From Strongyloides papillosus (Eukaryota; Nematoda; Chromadorea; Rhabditida; Strongyloididae), in the NCBI GenBank assembly GCA_005656395.1, contig SRSI01000002.1:186001-250000 (forward strand): a DNA stretch of 64,000 bases, in the 5' to 3' direction. Under the pieces are notes generated by a model. The model was not told the DNA's origin. It worked only from the letters and a program-made list of their open reading frames with translations, and ran no database searches. Both the position numbers and the translations under genes were made by a program. Numbering within the stretch: the first letter of the stretch is position 1; every line of letters starts with the position of its first letter. This document shows positions 10,555 through 22,095 of this stretch, one piece after another.

Positions 10555-11303
10555 CAGTGTAACCTCTTAATAAGAGAAATCTCTACTTAGTCACCGTAAA
10601 GTCTGGTCCCGAATTTTTTTTTAAATTACCATACAAAAAAACCTCTAAATAAAGCACTTCAAAATAAAAAAAACCTCCAAATAATCATGGTAATTAAGAA
10701 AATCACATGCATTTTTCCATATATTTTAACCTCTAAATAGTTTCTTAGTCAATTAGAGGCATGAATTTATTGAAAAATTTTCTAAAATTGATATTTTAAA
10801 GAGTAATGAAAATACGTGTGGTAATTTAAATTTGAAAGAGTCTTCTGATCTTAATAATAATGAAGCCAGTGATTCGATAGTGATGAAGAAATTACTCAAG
10901 AAGTAACAAAAGATGAAGTTATTAGGGGTCTATACAATTTAAGAACTTATGTCAAAAATTCTATAATAGACTATTCTCTTCCTCCTATAGCCCGTTTAAA
11001 AGATAAAATAGTAAATCATATCACTAATTGCAGTTCTCAATCTAAGATCATGGACTACTTTAAATAATGTACCAAAAAATAAATAATTATAATTAGACTA
11101 TATTTAATATTTATTTCTTTTTGTTTTTTACTCTATATGCCACTTTTTTATCATTTAACACTGCCTAGTAAATATTTATACATATTATTACATTTTAGTC
11201 ATCAATATTAATGATATATTTAATAACCTCTAAATAAGTAAAATCTCTAAATAGTCACCAAATTCCTTGGTCCCGGCAAGGCTCTTATTTGGAGATTACA
11301 CTG
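10555..11303 (+). mobile_element. Tigger/pogo-like DNA transposon remnant
   Basis: Terminal inverted repeats begin CAGTGTAACCTCTTAATAAG on the left and CAGTGTAATCTCCAAATAAG on the right, flanked by TA on both sides (10553-10554 and 11304-11305). This is the terminal style of the Tigger/pogo branch of Tc1-mariner. The interior of about 750 bp keeps only the end of a transposase. Confidence 0.75.
10780..11067 (+). pseudogene. Tigger-type transposase C-terminal remnant
   Basis: A plus-strand frame ends ARLKDKIVNHITNCSSQSKI then MDYFK and a TAA at 11065-11067. A poly-acidic linker and a final (I/M)xDYF are common at the C-terminus of pogo/Tigger transposases. Upstream, the acidic stretch (SSDLNNNEASD) is frameshifted near 10880. 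The DDE core is absent. Confidence 0.5.
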
Positions 11304-11679
11304 TATATATTTATAAATCTTTTTAAATATTTTTTTTAGTGAAAATAATGTTAAATATAGATCTTTTTATCTTATTTTACATAAATTGCAACTGACAATT
11401 ATTTTGAACAATATTAAAAATACTTATTATATTTTAAAACATCCATTTTCTGTAGTTGATACATTGCATAAGATGGTTTTTTTAAATTTTATACTATTAC
11501 AAAATTTTTCAATATCTTGAAATTTAAACAATTAATCATTATTACATAAATATTTTATTATTTTACAAAAAAACATTAAAAGTTTTTTTAACTAAATCAC
11601 ATTAGCAATGGCATTATTATATATAAAACATAAGCACTCAAAATGAGTATAAAAATTTTACTGCAAATAAAATAAAAAA
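11304..11679. other. No gene seen
   Basis: Homopolymer-rich AT sequence with no open frame, motif or repeat boundary that I can support. Confidence 0.3.
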
Positions 11680-12400
11680 AGAAAAAATTTTGACAAATTT
11701 ATGAAAAATGCAAGGAAATGTGTCATCATTGGAAAAATTGAACTTTATTCAAATTTCAGAAATATCAAGCGACAAACAAAAATGTTTTAAACGATGTAAA
11801 ATACTATGTTGTCGCATACATTTTGTCGTTTTTTACAAAAAATATATATTTTTGACACTTTAAATTATTGTTACTGATATTTAATCTTAATATCCTTTTA
11901 TAAATTATGATCATCATGAATCTTTAATTGTTTTTTATTTTTAAAAATACGTTATTAAAGTCAAGTCAATTTCGTGAAAAGTTACTAACGTTTTAATTAA
12001 AATCATTATTCTAAACAACGTACTAACAACAATAAGTTTAGAAATTTAAAAATATCATGGCAATAATAATAAAAAGCAATAATTATTTAATAACATAAAG
12101 CATTATCAAGTAAAAATATTTTTTCAGTATTTGCTCCTATTTTAAATTAAAATATTTAGAAGATATTTTTTTACTACAAATAAAAATCCATATTATTTTA
12201 TAGCTTTTCAAAATTTTGAATTTTAAGAATGCATTTTTAAAGATATTGTAACAAAAATTTGGACTATCAGATGTGCAAAGTTTCATAAGAAAATATAATT
12301 TATAATAATTTAAACTACTAAAGATATTACAAAAGATACAATGATATTTTAATAAATGCTCTTTATAAAAGCATTCATAATTTTGCCTAAGACTCACTTT
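11680..12400. repeat. Interspersed TIR repeat, copy B
   Basis: Shares ordered blocks with copy A at 598-1549: GAAAAAATTTTGACA at the left, TATCAAGCGACA followed by AAAAATGTTTTAAA, then AAAAATCCATAT..TTTTATAG.TTTTCA. Divergence is high and the right terminus with its GGGAA/CCC box is not recognisable, so this copy is truncated or older. The minus-strand open frame at 12137-12397 inside it looks like chance. Confidence 0.55.
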
Positions 12401-13359
12401 TAATCATGTATTTTGAACAGTAAAATATATTTATTGGTCTTATCGATCTTTCATAAACAATAAAAATAATAAGAACAATAATTAATTATAAATACCTTGG
12501 AATCTTTTTATTTCTTCTAAATTTCAAACAGTTATCCTTCTGATCTTTATTTTATGATTCTACAGTAAAATAGTTAGTATCCCTATAAAATAATAATGAT
12601 ATTGTTCATGACTTTCCAGGTTATCTATATTCCCTTTCAGTCACAATGTCATTCTTTTTTGTCTTTTTCTTAAACGGAGTTTACTTTATTATAGACTTAA
12701 TAAAGATAATAAATTTTACTTCCAAAATAGTGAAAAAACATTCAAATTATAGAATCTCAAAGCATTCGTTACATAATTTAAAACAAATCAAATGGAAATA
12801 TTTTAAAAAAAGTTATTTTTCATTTGTTTTTTTCTATCATCTTAAAAAAAAATTAAATGTTTAACTAAATTTATAGATATTACGTTCTCCAAATATTTAC
12901 AAATAATGATAATAAACTTTAATAGGTTAAATAATGAAACTTTTTTTATATGTATAGTAATGTTTATAATAATTAAATCATTATTAATATTTACAAATAT
13001 TAAATACTTCTATACTTTTTAAAGTTGTTATAAAATAAACTATTTAAAGAATTGCTTTAAATTACATTTTTGTACACATCAAACATGTTTTTTACATTTA
13101 TATTTGGTCTATATATCTAAAGATGTAGCTTTGGTTTTTTTTGTAAAAATTAAATAATATATGTTATTTCAATGTAAATTACTATATTTAAATATTTTTA
13201 AATTATGATTCACTAATTAAATTGTTTACTTTTTGTATCTATTAAGTAATTAATGGTAGCAAAAAGTCGGGTAATTAATTGTAAGATGAAAAAAAAAGTT
13301 TAAATAACTTAATTTATTTAAAAGATGATGAAAGTATTCACATTACTTATCTATACGTA
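12401..13359. other. No gene seen
   Basis: AT-rich. A plus-strand open frame at 12646-12864 codes a phenylalanine/lysine-rich peptide that looks like translated AT-rich noise. No promoter or homology supports it. Confidence 0.3.
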
Positions 13360-13361
13360 TA

Positions 13362-14223
13362 CATGGTCTGTCCCAAAAGTAATGAGAATGAATTCACTAC
13401 GACCCCCACAGGCATCGGATTTAAAAGGTGAGGATACCGTTTTGTAGACAAAATTCTCCTCTACAAAATGGTATATATCACATTTAAATCCGAGCACTAC
13501 AAAATTTTCTATATTAAAAAATGTAGACCCATGTTTTGTACTCTCGTCACGGCAAAAAAATCATCATCGTCACAAACTAAAAATTTTTTAATTTCTTTAA
13601 CGATGAACATGCAAAAAGTGTAAAAATCGTTGAGCATTTAAATTTTGTGCAAAACATGAAAAAAATGTTCCAGAAACTTAGAAAATTTGAAAACAAAATA
13701 TAAAAGAAAATTTTTGTGATCAATCCAAATTCTTCATGTATACGACCATTTAGAGCACTTGTCGAAGATAATCGTACATTTTATAAATTCCCAAAGTAAT
13801 TTCCTTTTAGATAGTTTTTAATTTTGAAGAGTAGAAAGAAATTAAACGTTGTAAGTTGGGGCTATAGGGAGCAACAAGCAAAGTGGGAATAATTGCCGAA
13901 CATTAAAACTCTTCAAAGGCAATTATGAGTGACTCAATGTATAATCAATAATTGGCTTGTAGATTTTTTGCCTTTGACGTCTTGTTTTTATTTTTGAAAA
14001 TTTTTTCTTATCTAAAAATATGATATTTTTGAGCGTGACAAAACTAATAAACATGGGTTCACTTTTTTTAACATAAAAAATTTTTTATTGCTCGGATTTA
14101 AATGGGATATATACCATTTTGTAGAGGAGTATTTTCTCTACAAAACGGTATCCTCACCTTTTAAATTCGATGCCTATAGAGTTTGTAATGAACCCATTCT
14201 CATTACTTTTGGGACAGACCACG
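13362..14223. mobile_element. Mariner-derived element with long TIRs
   Basis: Ends read CATGGTCTGTCCCAAAAGTA and, inverted, CGTGGTCTGTCCCAAAAGTA, with TA on both flanks (13360-13361, 14224-14225). The inverted similarity continues inward for about 180 bp. It includes a second hairpin around the TACCGTTTTGTAGA / TCTACAAAATGGTA boxes. The centre, read on the minus strand, contains a broken FNFFLLFKIKNYLKG, which resembles the mariner C-terminal block after the last catalytic aspartate. Length is 862 bp, too short for a full transposase. A second, inverted and truncated copy lies at 29430-29975. Confidence 0.75.
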
Positions 14224-15434
14224 TATGTAATTTTCTAAAAGCACCAATTATTTATTACAGTGAACAAATTCATTTTATTAAGAGTAACATTACAGAAGGT
14301 TTTTTTTCGTTGACCAACAATAAAATATATTATTTCTTGTATTTAACATTTATTCTTTTTATGGTAAAACAAAAGAATTAAAATCAAATAGATTAGAAGA
14401 ATATTCTATCTAACAAAAAAAGTGATATATATTTTCGAGAGATTATGAACTAAATAATAATATGGAAGTTAAAGTATTTTTTAAAGCTATAAAGTAATAT
14501 GATTAAAGTAATAAAAAATTATTGCAAATTAAGAAAATTTTCGTTTATAGCACAACTCAAAATTTCCATTTTAAAACATTAAAGTAATGTAGAATTCATT
14601 TTTGTAAAAGAAACAGAATACTTAAGAAATTGCAAGCGATTATAAATTATAATAAAGTACGTAAAATGTTTAAAAGATTTTATTTTTTTTCTACTTGCTA
14701 TATGAGCTTAAAAGTATTAAAGCATATCTATTTTATGCATAAAACAAAATGAATAATTTATTAATTTATAACTTATGTGTATTAAATTTATAATAATAAG
14801 TATTTCTAAATAGTTTAAAATGATTATAGTAAAAAGCAACAGGTATTTAATGTTTACTATTTAAATTACTAAAAAAGAGATATTTTTCTTAAAATTTATC
14901 GATTTAATAAAGAAAAAATTGCTGCTGAATAAATTTTTTTTCAAGTCAATTGAAATAATTAAACTTATTTTATAATAATAGTTCAAAATAAGTTTTTTAA
15001 AGCTTTCAATTTTTATGAATAACTATTCTACATATATATATCAAAAATAAGCGATTGGAATTAAAAACATATAGCTATCAAAAAATTATAAATAATATAA
15101 AGATATTTTGTAATTAGCTATATCTTGGTACTTAATATATCGAGATATTAAAAAATTTAATTGACAATTATAGTTAATTTAGTTATTCGTAGTCTATTTT
15201 ATCAACAAATATTATTTTATAATATTTTATTTTCAAGTATTAAATAATAGTTAAACATTTTTTTGATCTTTTATAAAATTAAAAAATTTCTGCTAAATTA
15301 ATATTAAAAAAGATAATATTTGTATATTTAAAAAAAAGTTCACCATAAATGATATATAATCACGAAGTTCATTGTAAAATCAAATCATTTGTTAAATTTA
15401 ATATTCTATTTATTTGAAACACTTCTGTATAAGC
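14224..15434. other. Upstream region of the astacin gene, no other gene seen
   Basis: About 1.2 kb of AT-rich sequence. No clear TATA box precedes the astacin start. An open frame at 14088-14381 overlaps the mariner-derived element and continues past it; it appears spurious. Confidence 0.3.
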
Positions 15435-16925
15435 ATGAAAAATAAAAACATTGTTTTATTGCTTATTTTTCTTTTTGTTATATTTAGCTCTGTAAGTTAG
15501 TAGTTAAATTTGACTATAAAATAATTATTAAAGTTCCAAGCAAATGATTTAGTATCCATAAATGAAGAAAAGGACTTAGAAAATACTAATAAAATAAGTG
15601 CAATTTTAGAAAAAATTGTACAGAAAGTACTAAAAATAAGTGGTGGATTCGTAGAAAAATTTACACAAAATAATAACAAAATTAATGAAATAAATAATAA
15701 TATTGGTAAAAATCCAAGACTATTTCAAGGTGATGTAGTTCTTAGTTCACAGGAAGGAGAAGAAATATTAAATCAGGTTGTAGAAAATGTTGAAAATGCA
15801 GGAATTGATGTTTCTGAAATTATTGGTGAAACAGAAAGAAGAAAAAAAAGAAAAATGAGTGGTAATATGACTCTTGCCTGGGACTTTCCTATACTATATA
15901 TTGTTGAAGAGGGAGTCAACGATACATTAGTTGATGTAGCTCTAAAAAAAATGGAAGAACAAACATGTATAACATTTAGAAGAGAGTTTGCCTTAGTTCC
16001 TAATAAAGCAGGTTTAAGATTTTTTAAAGGAACTGGATGTTATAGCTACATCGGCAGAAAGTTTCTAGATATATTCCAAGATGTAAGCATTGGAGAAGGG
16101 TGTGAAACTATTGGAACAATTCAACATGAGACGATGCATGCATTAGGGGTTTACCATGAACAAGCAAGAGCTGACAGAGATAAGTATTTAAAGATATTTT
16201 TAGAAAATGTTGAAGAAGGAAATGAATTTAATTTTCTTAAAGTTGAGCCAAATTCTTCATTTACTTATTATACAAAATATGATTATGGATCTGCTATGCA
16301 ATATCCCAGCAATGCATTTAGTATGAATAATAGCATAACAATGTTGCCAATTAAACCGCACTATAATAGGACTCTTGGTGTGAATAGTGGAATGACTTTT
16401 GTTGATGTCAAATTGTTAAATAAACATTACTGCAAAAATAATTGTCCAAAGGAAATTAAGTGCGAAAACAAGGGATATCAAAGTCCCATAAACTGCAGTA
16501 GGTGCATTTGCCCAGATGGTTATTTTGGAGATTATTGTACTGAGTTACCTCAAAAAAAACCAAGTTGTGGAGATCCAGTTATTGAAATTACAAAAAGAAA
16601 AAAATATTTGTACACTGCTGGTAGTGGAAATTGTATTCATCACCTTAATACAACATCAGATAAAAAATTAAAAATAACTTTTACATTTTTAAATTATTAT
16701 CCCGGTTACGAAGGTCGTTGTAAATTGGAAAATAGTCTTGAAGTAAAATACTTGAAAGATAAAACAGTGACAGGAGCACTTTTTTGTTTAAAAGATAATG
16801 CTACAATAATATCTAGAAATAATCATGTCATTGTTCATCACAGGAGTACTCAAACCAATAATGGTGCGACTTTAGTAATTGAAAGTATTGAAGATTCAAA
16901 TACAACAAGTTCGAAAAAAAATTAA
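15435..16925 (+). CDS. Secreted astacin metalloprotease (EGF + CUB)
   Basis: Two exons, 15435-15491 and 15534-16925, with a 42-nt GTAAGT..AAAG intron between codons, give 482 aa. Exon 1 is almost exactly the signal peptide (MKNKNIVLLLIFLFVIFSS). The propeptide holds the family aspartate switch LFQGDVVL and ends at a furin-like RRKKRK. The peptidase domain has the zinc site HETMHALGVYHEQ and the Met-turn YDYGSAMQYPS, where the more usual histidine is glutamine. A six-cysteine EGF-like module (CENKGYQSPINCSRCICPDG) and a CUB domain starting CGDPVIEI follow. No disruptions. In Strongyloides, astacins of this design are greatly expanded and secreted, with roles proposed in tissue penetration. Starting instead at the ATG at 15855 would lose the signal and prodomain. 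Confidence 0.93.
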
Positions 16926-17834
16926 TTAAAAATATATTATTTATATTATTTAAATAAGCATATTTAATTAAAATTATATTATATTTTTTATATAATATAT
17001 ATTCAGTAAAAAAGATTTTTCATTTTTATCAATTTTTTTTAAATTTTGTAAAGGATTTACACGATTCCCCTCATGATCAATGATTTGGTAGAACGTTGGA
17101 GAAGTACAAATGTTTAAATAATGTAAAATTTGCTTAGTGAGTTTTACTTTAGTAAATACATATTATGTCAAAAGCACATTAATAAACTATTTTTATCAGT
17201 ACACAATAAAATTTTCCCATCATTTTCTTTCTCAAAATGATACTCAGTTTTATTAATTTTCTTTAAAACTTCTTCATTTTGTTTCTTTAAAAATTACTAA
17301 TATTCAAACATAATTAAAAAATATCCAATGTTTTTATTAATAAAATATATTTTAAAATAAACAATTACCAATAAAATTGTATGATTAAAATATATTATCG
17401 ACAACGAATAAGATATAGTCATATCTTAAGTAGAAGTTCTGATTTTCGTAATTTTGGAATAAGGTTTAGGGCTCATTTCAAGGTTTTTATTCATTTATTT
17501 TTAAGTAATAATTATCTAAATTGTAAATTTGGAGATCTTATACTGTTAAAAATTTAACTTCTTGTATTGCGTAAGTATAATATTGTCTTAAGTTTAATAT
17601 TGTACGTGTTTCTCTCTAGATGGCCACAATAATACTTTACTTATAGTTAATAAATAAAATTTAAATACAGATTTAATTTTTTGTTCTAATAGGAATTGAC
17701 GCCAGAAACACACTAATTAAATTTTTACCAATGGATAAATTTCAAATAGACTTAATTTATCTACTTAATTAAAGCATTAACTAGTTAAAAATAAAACATA
17801 AAAGTTATTTATATCTATAATAAAAAAAATTTGT
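16926..17834. other. No gene seen
   Basis: AT-rich 3' flank of the astacin gene. No recognisable coding, RNA or repeat boundary. Confidence 0.3.
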
Positions 17835-18830
17835 CTCTCTCATAACTTTTCTCAAACTTAGCCAATTTTTATGAGTAAATAGCCAATGGATGTGTTTTTT
17901 TCTAACTTAGTGAGAAAATTGGTCTTAAAAGCTTTGGGCCATAATTGACCATGTTATCTTCAAAAAATACTCTTTCATTGTTCTTTTTTAAACATAGATT
18001 TGATCAGAGTATAACATTATTTTAAAAAAAAATAAGATACAATGGTTTATATATCATTTTAAAGGTCTAATTTCAGAATAGTGGGAAAACACAATACTAC
18101 ATAATCGTATTAAACAATAGCCGAGTTGTGGTCGAAGAGTGGTGATCATTTTGAAAAAAAATCAAAGAATTTAAATAGGTAAAACTTAGTCATACCTTGA
18201 TGAAATAAAATAGTATCTGTTATATAGATCTAAGCGTAACTTAAAAAACAAGTATCTAACAAACTTTATAACTCAACTACGAAAGAAGTTATATTAATTT
18301 GAATGCCATTTTTTTCGCCTTTTTTCCATTATTATTGCAAAAATTAATTTTGTTCCAGAATAACTCTTTTCAAACTTGATCAATTGTTATGGACAAATAG
18401 TCATTTGATGTATTTTTTTTAACTTATAGAGGGAAGTAGATCTCAAAACGTTTTGTCCATAACTGGCCAAGTTATGTTTAAAAAACATCCCTTTTTTGAC
18501 AAATTTTTGTATGGTTTTTTCTTTCAAATAACTTTTGTAAAAGTAAATAAAACCTTATGTTTTATGATTTACTTAGAAGGTACGAGTATGAGATAAGGGG
18601 AAAACCTAGTATTAAAAAGATTATTAAAAGATGAATCAAGTTATATGGTAAAAAGTGATGATCATTTTTCTAGTAAAAATTAAAATTTTCTCATGTTATA
18701 ACTTTATGAAAAGTTGTTTAAAATAAATAAAATTAAATTTAACACTTATATGAAAGTCTGGCATAAAATATGAAAACTACAACGAAATTGGTAGATTAAA
18801 AACGAAAGAAGTATTTTTAGGTATTGATTT
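17835..18830 (+). repeat. Two diverged tandem units of about 520 bp
   Basis: The block beginning CATAACTTTTCTCAAACTTA near 17841 recurs as ATAACTCTTTTCAAACTTGA near 18360. The order of later blocks is kept: TAAATAGCCAATGGATGT / CAAATAGTCATTTGATGT, GACCATGTTAT / GGCCAAGTTAT, and AGTGGTGATCATTTT / AGTGATGATCATTTT. Units differ by many substitutions and small indels, so the duplication is old. No coding potential is evident. Confidence 0.65.
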
Positions 18831-19284
18831 CTTGATTTTTTTTATTTATATATTTGTAAAATTAAGATAAATATTTAGTTAATTGAGCAATGATATTAAA
18901 TTGTTTATATACATTTCAATAATATGATAGAAAGTCACTTAAATTGTTACTTGGAATGAATAAAATATTCATTTTTATTCATCTTCTGGATAATAAATGA
19001 GATTCTTTTTGTTGGGTAGATTTTTTTAAAACTAAACAGTTTAAATAAATGTAAATGTTATGAAATGGTTCTCAAACTCAGAAATATTTTATAATAATGT
19101 ATTTTAGGTTATCTTAATTTTTCAGAAATGTATAATTTAATAAAACAATTTTTTTCTTACACATACTTTTACTAATAATTTAGTATAAAAATTTTTCTAT
19201 AAAAAATATGCTCTGGGGACCAGCTCTGATCTGCCGAAGGCGGGTCTAAGGCTGCTTATCAAAAAAATACTATACTGTAGATGT

Positions 19285-19885
19285 GTTTAGTAAATTTACG
19301 TACATTGGTCTATTGAAATATATGATGTAGAGAGTTTTATGAATTTTCTCGATAAAATTTTTGATAAATACAAGTTTATGTACGTAGTTAGTGATAATGA
19401 ACCAAGTTTAGCTAGTGAAAAGCTGACAGAATATTTTCAAGGTAGAAAGAATTTTCCATATTTCAAGTGTACCATATAATCCACGTTCTAATGGTGTTGC
19501 TGAGCAAAGGATTGTTGTTGCTAAAATGAGAATATAGAATTTCATGTTAGAATATGTAAGTTTGAGGAAAGCAGTTATCAAAGCTACAAAATCAATAAAC
19601 TATTTTTCGTGTTTTAAAGAAATAGCTACGCTAGTTCAAATTTATTTTACTAATTCAAAATCAAGGGAGCTTTTTATACCAAAAGAAGTTAAAGTATCAC
19701 TAGTAAAGGTTTATTTTAAACTTAAAGATGACCAGCCTAGCTTGTATGAAGAGGGATTGATTGTAGCTAAATTGGATATAGGAACAAACCTGATTGAAAC
19801 AGAAGCAGTTCGTTACTATGTTGGTATTGATTTTTGTCATTTTGAGTTCACTTCTACACTAAGAATGAAGTATTATCTGATTTAA
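19285..19885 (+). pseudogene. Retroelement integrase fragment
   Basis: In shifting frames the sequence gives FMYVVSDNEPSLASEKL (second catalytic aspartate, SDN) and, after about 35 residues, VPYNPRSNGVAEQRIVV (the PxxNGxAE box with the catalytic glutamate). Together these are the D..35..E half of a retroviral-type integrase. A 113-codon open frame at 19544-19885 continues (KSRELFIPKEVKVSLVKVYF, then a YEEGLIVAKLD strand), probably the C-terminal DNA-binding part. Stops and frameshifts before 19544 show it is dead. Confidence 0.6.
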
Positions 19886-20319
19886 AAAATTTATGGGAAG
19901 AAAGCAGTGATAGGAGAAGTATAAGTACGATCATGGAAGTGGAAGGAGATGTTGAAGAAGAAAGAGAGGATGATATACAAGAGAGGAAACAAAGCGAGGT
20001 AGTCTGTCAATAGAAAAAAGTCGAAGTTGTTGTTGATAATGAAGGTGTTGTAAGGAATAAAGGTGATGGTGCAGCTAAAAATGTTGAAATAATACATTAG
20101 AAGATCCTGATAAAGGTATAAATTATGGTGATACATTTAGTGATGTCCTTGTGATTCAAGAATTTTTGGTCAAGAAAAAGTAAATGATGGTGAAGTTGAT
20201 CAAAGTCTTGTTTGGGACTATGAAAAAGAATTTGATGAGGAGAATGTAGATCAAGATTGGGCTTTTACATCAGCTCCTATATGTGCTAAAATAAAATGAT
20301 GATAAGAAAATGAAAGAAG

Positions 20320-20830
20320 TATTTATGAGTAATAAAAATGTACTAATGACTGATGGTTCGGTAAAAAATGGTCATGGAATTGCAGTTTTTGGAAGATTAG
20401 GTGATGTTATTGTTTAAGAAAAAAGAAGAGAGCTTTTAAGAGATATAATTACTGCTTTTAGAATTAAATTTAAATGAATGAAAAATTTATCAGTCCTATG
20501 GTGAAGAATAAAAGTTTGAAATCAGATGAGAAAATTGTGATAATATCTGATAATGCGTATGCACTAAATAGTTTAACTTATAAAAAGTATGAAAGATGGA
20601 TTAAAAAAAACTATCTACACTGGAGATAAACCAATTCAACGTTTACAAACTCAGAAGAAGATTGAATAATTGATAAACTTTGTTGGACATACTAGGTTAG
20701 TTTCTATACATGTATCAGCACATAAATCTAAACCTCGTGATGTTAGTAATAAGATAGTCAAGAGTGAAAAACCTGAAATATCACACATACTTTCCTACAA
20801 GCCGGAATGTTATAAATGCCAATTTTAATG
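20320..20830 (+). pseudogene. RNase H fragment downstream of integrase
   Basis: Around 20342 the plus strand reads LMTDGSVKNGHGIAVFG, which fits the first catalytic strand of a type I RNase H. Later pieces give VIISDNAYALNSL (another catalytic aspartate region) and SAHKSKPRDVSNKIVK, which resembles the histidine-containing final helix. Stops at about 20418, 20475 and 20623 and frameshifts disrupt it. The retained handle-like histidine region is more typical of cellular or archaeal-like RNase H than of short LTR-element versions; this is inference. Confidence 0.55.
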
Positions 20831-21129
20831 ACTTTGAAACTATGTAATGTGCTTTTTATCTATGTAAATTGGTTGTAATAAAGATTTTTTACGCACAGTC
20901 ATGTGTTATTTCGTTAATATATATTAATTTAACAATTTAAAATTATAGTAATTCATTTTTGTGAAATATAAATAGTTAAAACAATTTTTTACATTAGTTT
21001 TTAACATCAAATTTGATTGATAAAATGTATAGTGTTTAGTATTTTTACCATTTGTTCGATACTGATTAACAATAATGATATCAAAGCACATTGTAGAAAT
21101 AGTATTTCTATAAGACAATAAATATTTAA
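20831..21129. other. AT-rich spacer
   Basis: No gene or repeat that I can support between the retroelement remnant and the tandem duplication. Confidence 0.3.
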
Positions 21130-21458
21130 AAGTGTAATAATAGCTATTTAAATTAAAATGATTTTGCCTTTTTAGACAACTTGTAACATTTAATTGAAAT
21201 CATCCATTATTACATATTTCTATAAAATTGTTAAACATTTTTATATTTGCAAACAAAATTTACTTTAAAAAAGAATATAATAAAAAACGAACTTTTTGAT
21301 GAACAAAAATAACATTTTTTAAACAAAGAAAATATTTTAGCAATAAACTAATATGGATTAATTATAAAAAATATATAAGCTTTGTCTTGTTGGAACAACT
21401 GTTATATTTAGATCCTAAATACAAAATATTTTTTTTTAGTCAAATACATTGAAATTGG

Positions 21459-21467
21459 TATAAATAT
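21459..21467 (+). promoter_or_regulatory. TATA box of the first lysine-rich secreted gene
   Basis: TATAAATAT lies 40 nt before the start codon at 21499. The same spacing is kept in the duplicate at 23661. Confidence 0.6.
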
Positions 21468-21498
21468 GGAATGATTTCAATTGAGAACCATCATCAAA

Positions 21499-22095
21499 AT
21501 GCATTTTATTAAATATTTTGCTATTTTTGTTCTTTTAGCTGTTCAATACAGTTCCCCAGAATCTTCCTCATCATCTGAAAGTCTTTCTTCATCTGAAGAG
21601 CAACAATTAGAAGTTACTAATCCAATAGAAATATCATCAACTATTGATGAAGTACCAGTTGATACAGATAAACGAAAGAAATTTTTCTTTAAAAACCTTG
21701 GAGCTAGTATTAAAGAAAAAAGTAAAAAATTTAAAGACAATTTGAAACATAAATTTAGTGAAAATAATATTAAAAATGAATTGGTATGTACTTAAGTCAT
21801 TTCATAGCTATTTTTTTTAGAAAAAAACTAATAATTTATTGAGTGAAGCTCTTAAAAAAGGAAAAAATAAGCTTAAGAATAGCGCAAAAAATATGAAGAA
21901 GAATCTTGCTAAATTTTTTAAAGGTAAAACCTTCAATAAATCTGGTTCAGATGAAAACGATACTAGATTAAAAAGATCAATTATTACAAAAATTGTAAGT
22001 TATAAACAATTGTTTTTAATTTTTTTTTCTAGGGAAAAGTAGCTAAAAATGCTGTAGTTACTAAAGCTAAGAAGGCATTAAAAAAGTTATTCTAA
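21499..22095 (+). CDS. Secreted lysine-rich precursor with C-terminal cationic peptide, copy 1
   Basis: Three exons: 21499-21783, 21821-21994 and 22033-22095, with phase-0 introns of 37 and 38 nt, for 173 aa. It starts with a signal peptide (MHFIKYFAIFVLLAVQYSS), then a serine/glutamate-rich segment, then about 100 residues dominated by lysine with spaced hydrophobics (LGASIKEKSKKFKDNLKHKF). The last exon boundary follows ENDTRLKRSIITK, a furin-like site. Beyond it lies a basic 29-residue amphipathic tail ending KAKKALKKLF. I do not recognise a named family. The layout of signal, acidic pro-segment, dibasic site and cationic helix is that of a precursor for a secreted peptide, possibly antimicrobial; this is inference. 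I chose the ATG at 21499 because the upstream frame has no ATG and the TATA box lies just before it. Confidence 0.75.

Larger units (their letters stand above)
19250..20830 (+). mobile_element. Retroelement remnant: integrase followed by RNase H
   Basis: Plus-strand fragments of an integrase core (about 19285-19530), an integrase C-terminal-like stretch (19544-19885), an acidic linker with several stops, and an RNase H (about 20320-20780) occur in that order within 1.6 kb. No reverse transcriptase and no long terminal repeats are visible. The order may reflect a copia-like layout with the RT deleted, or a second RNase H placed after integrase. Confidence 0.6.

Noticed and set aside
12646..12864. 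Plus-strand 72-codon F/K/N-rich frame
   Set aside because: Composition is exactly that of translated AT-rich DNA; no signal peptide, TATA spacing or homology.
14088..14381. 97-codon plus-strand frame
   Set aside because: It starts in the TIR of the mariner-derived element and runs out of it; no conserved motif.
19205..19262. GC-rich stretch considered as a tRNA
   Set aside because: No T-arm consensus or acceptor pairing could be found.
21481..21499. Upstream TTG-initiated start for the lysine-rich gene
   Set aside because: Eukaryotic initiation at TTG is implausible, and the ATG at 21499 directly begins the signal peptide at the right distance from the TATA box.
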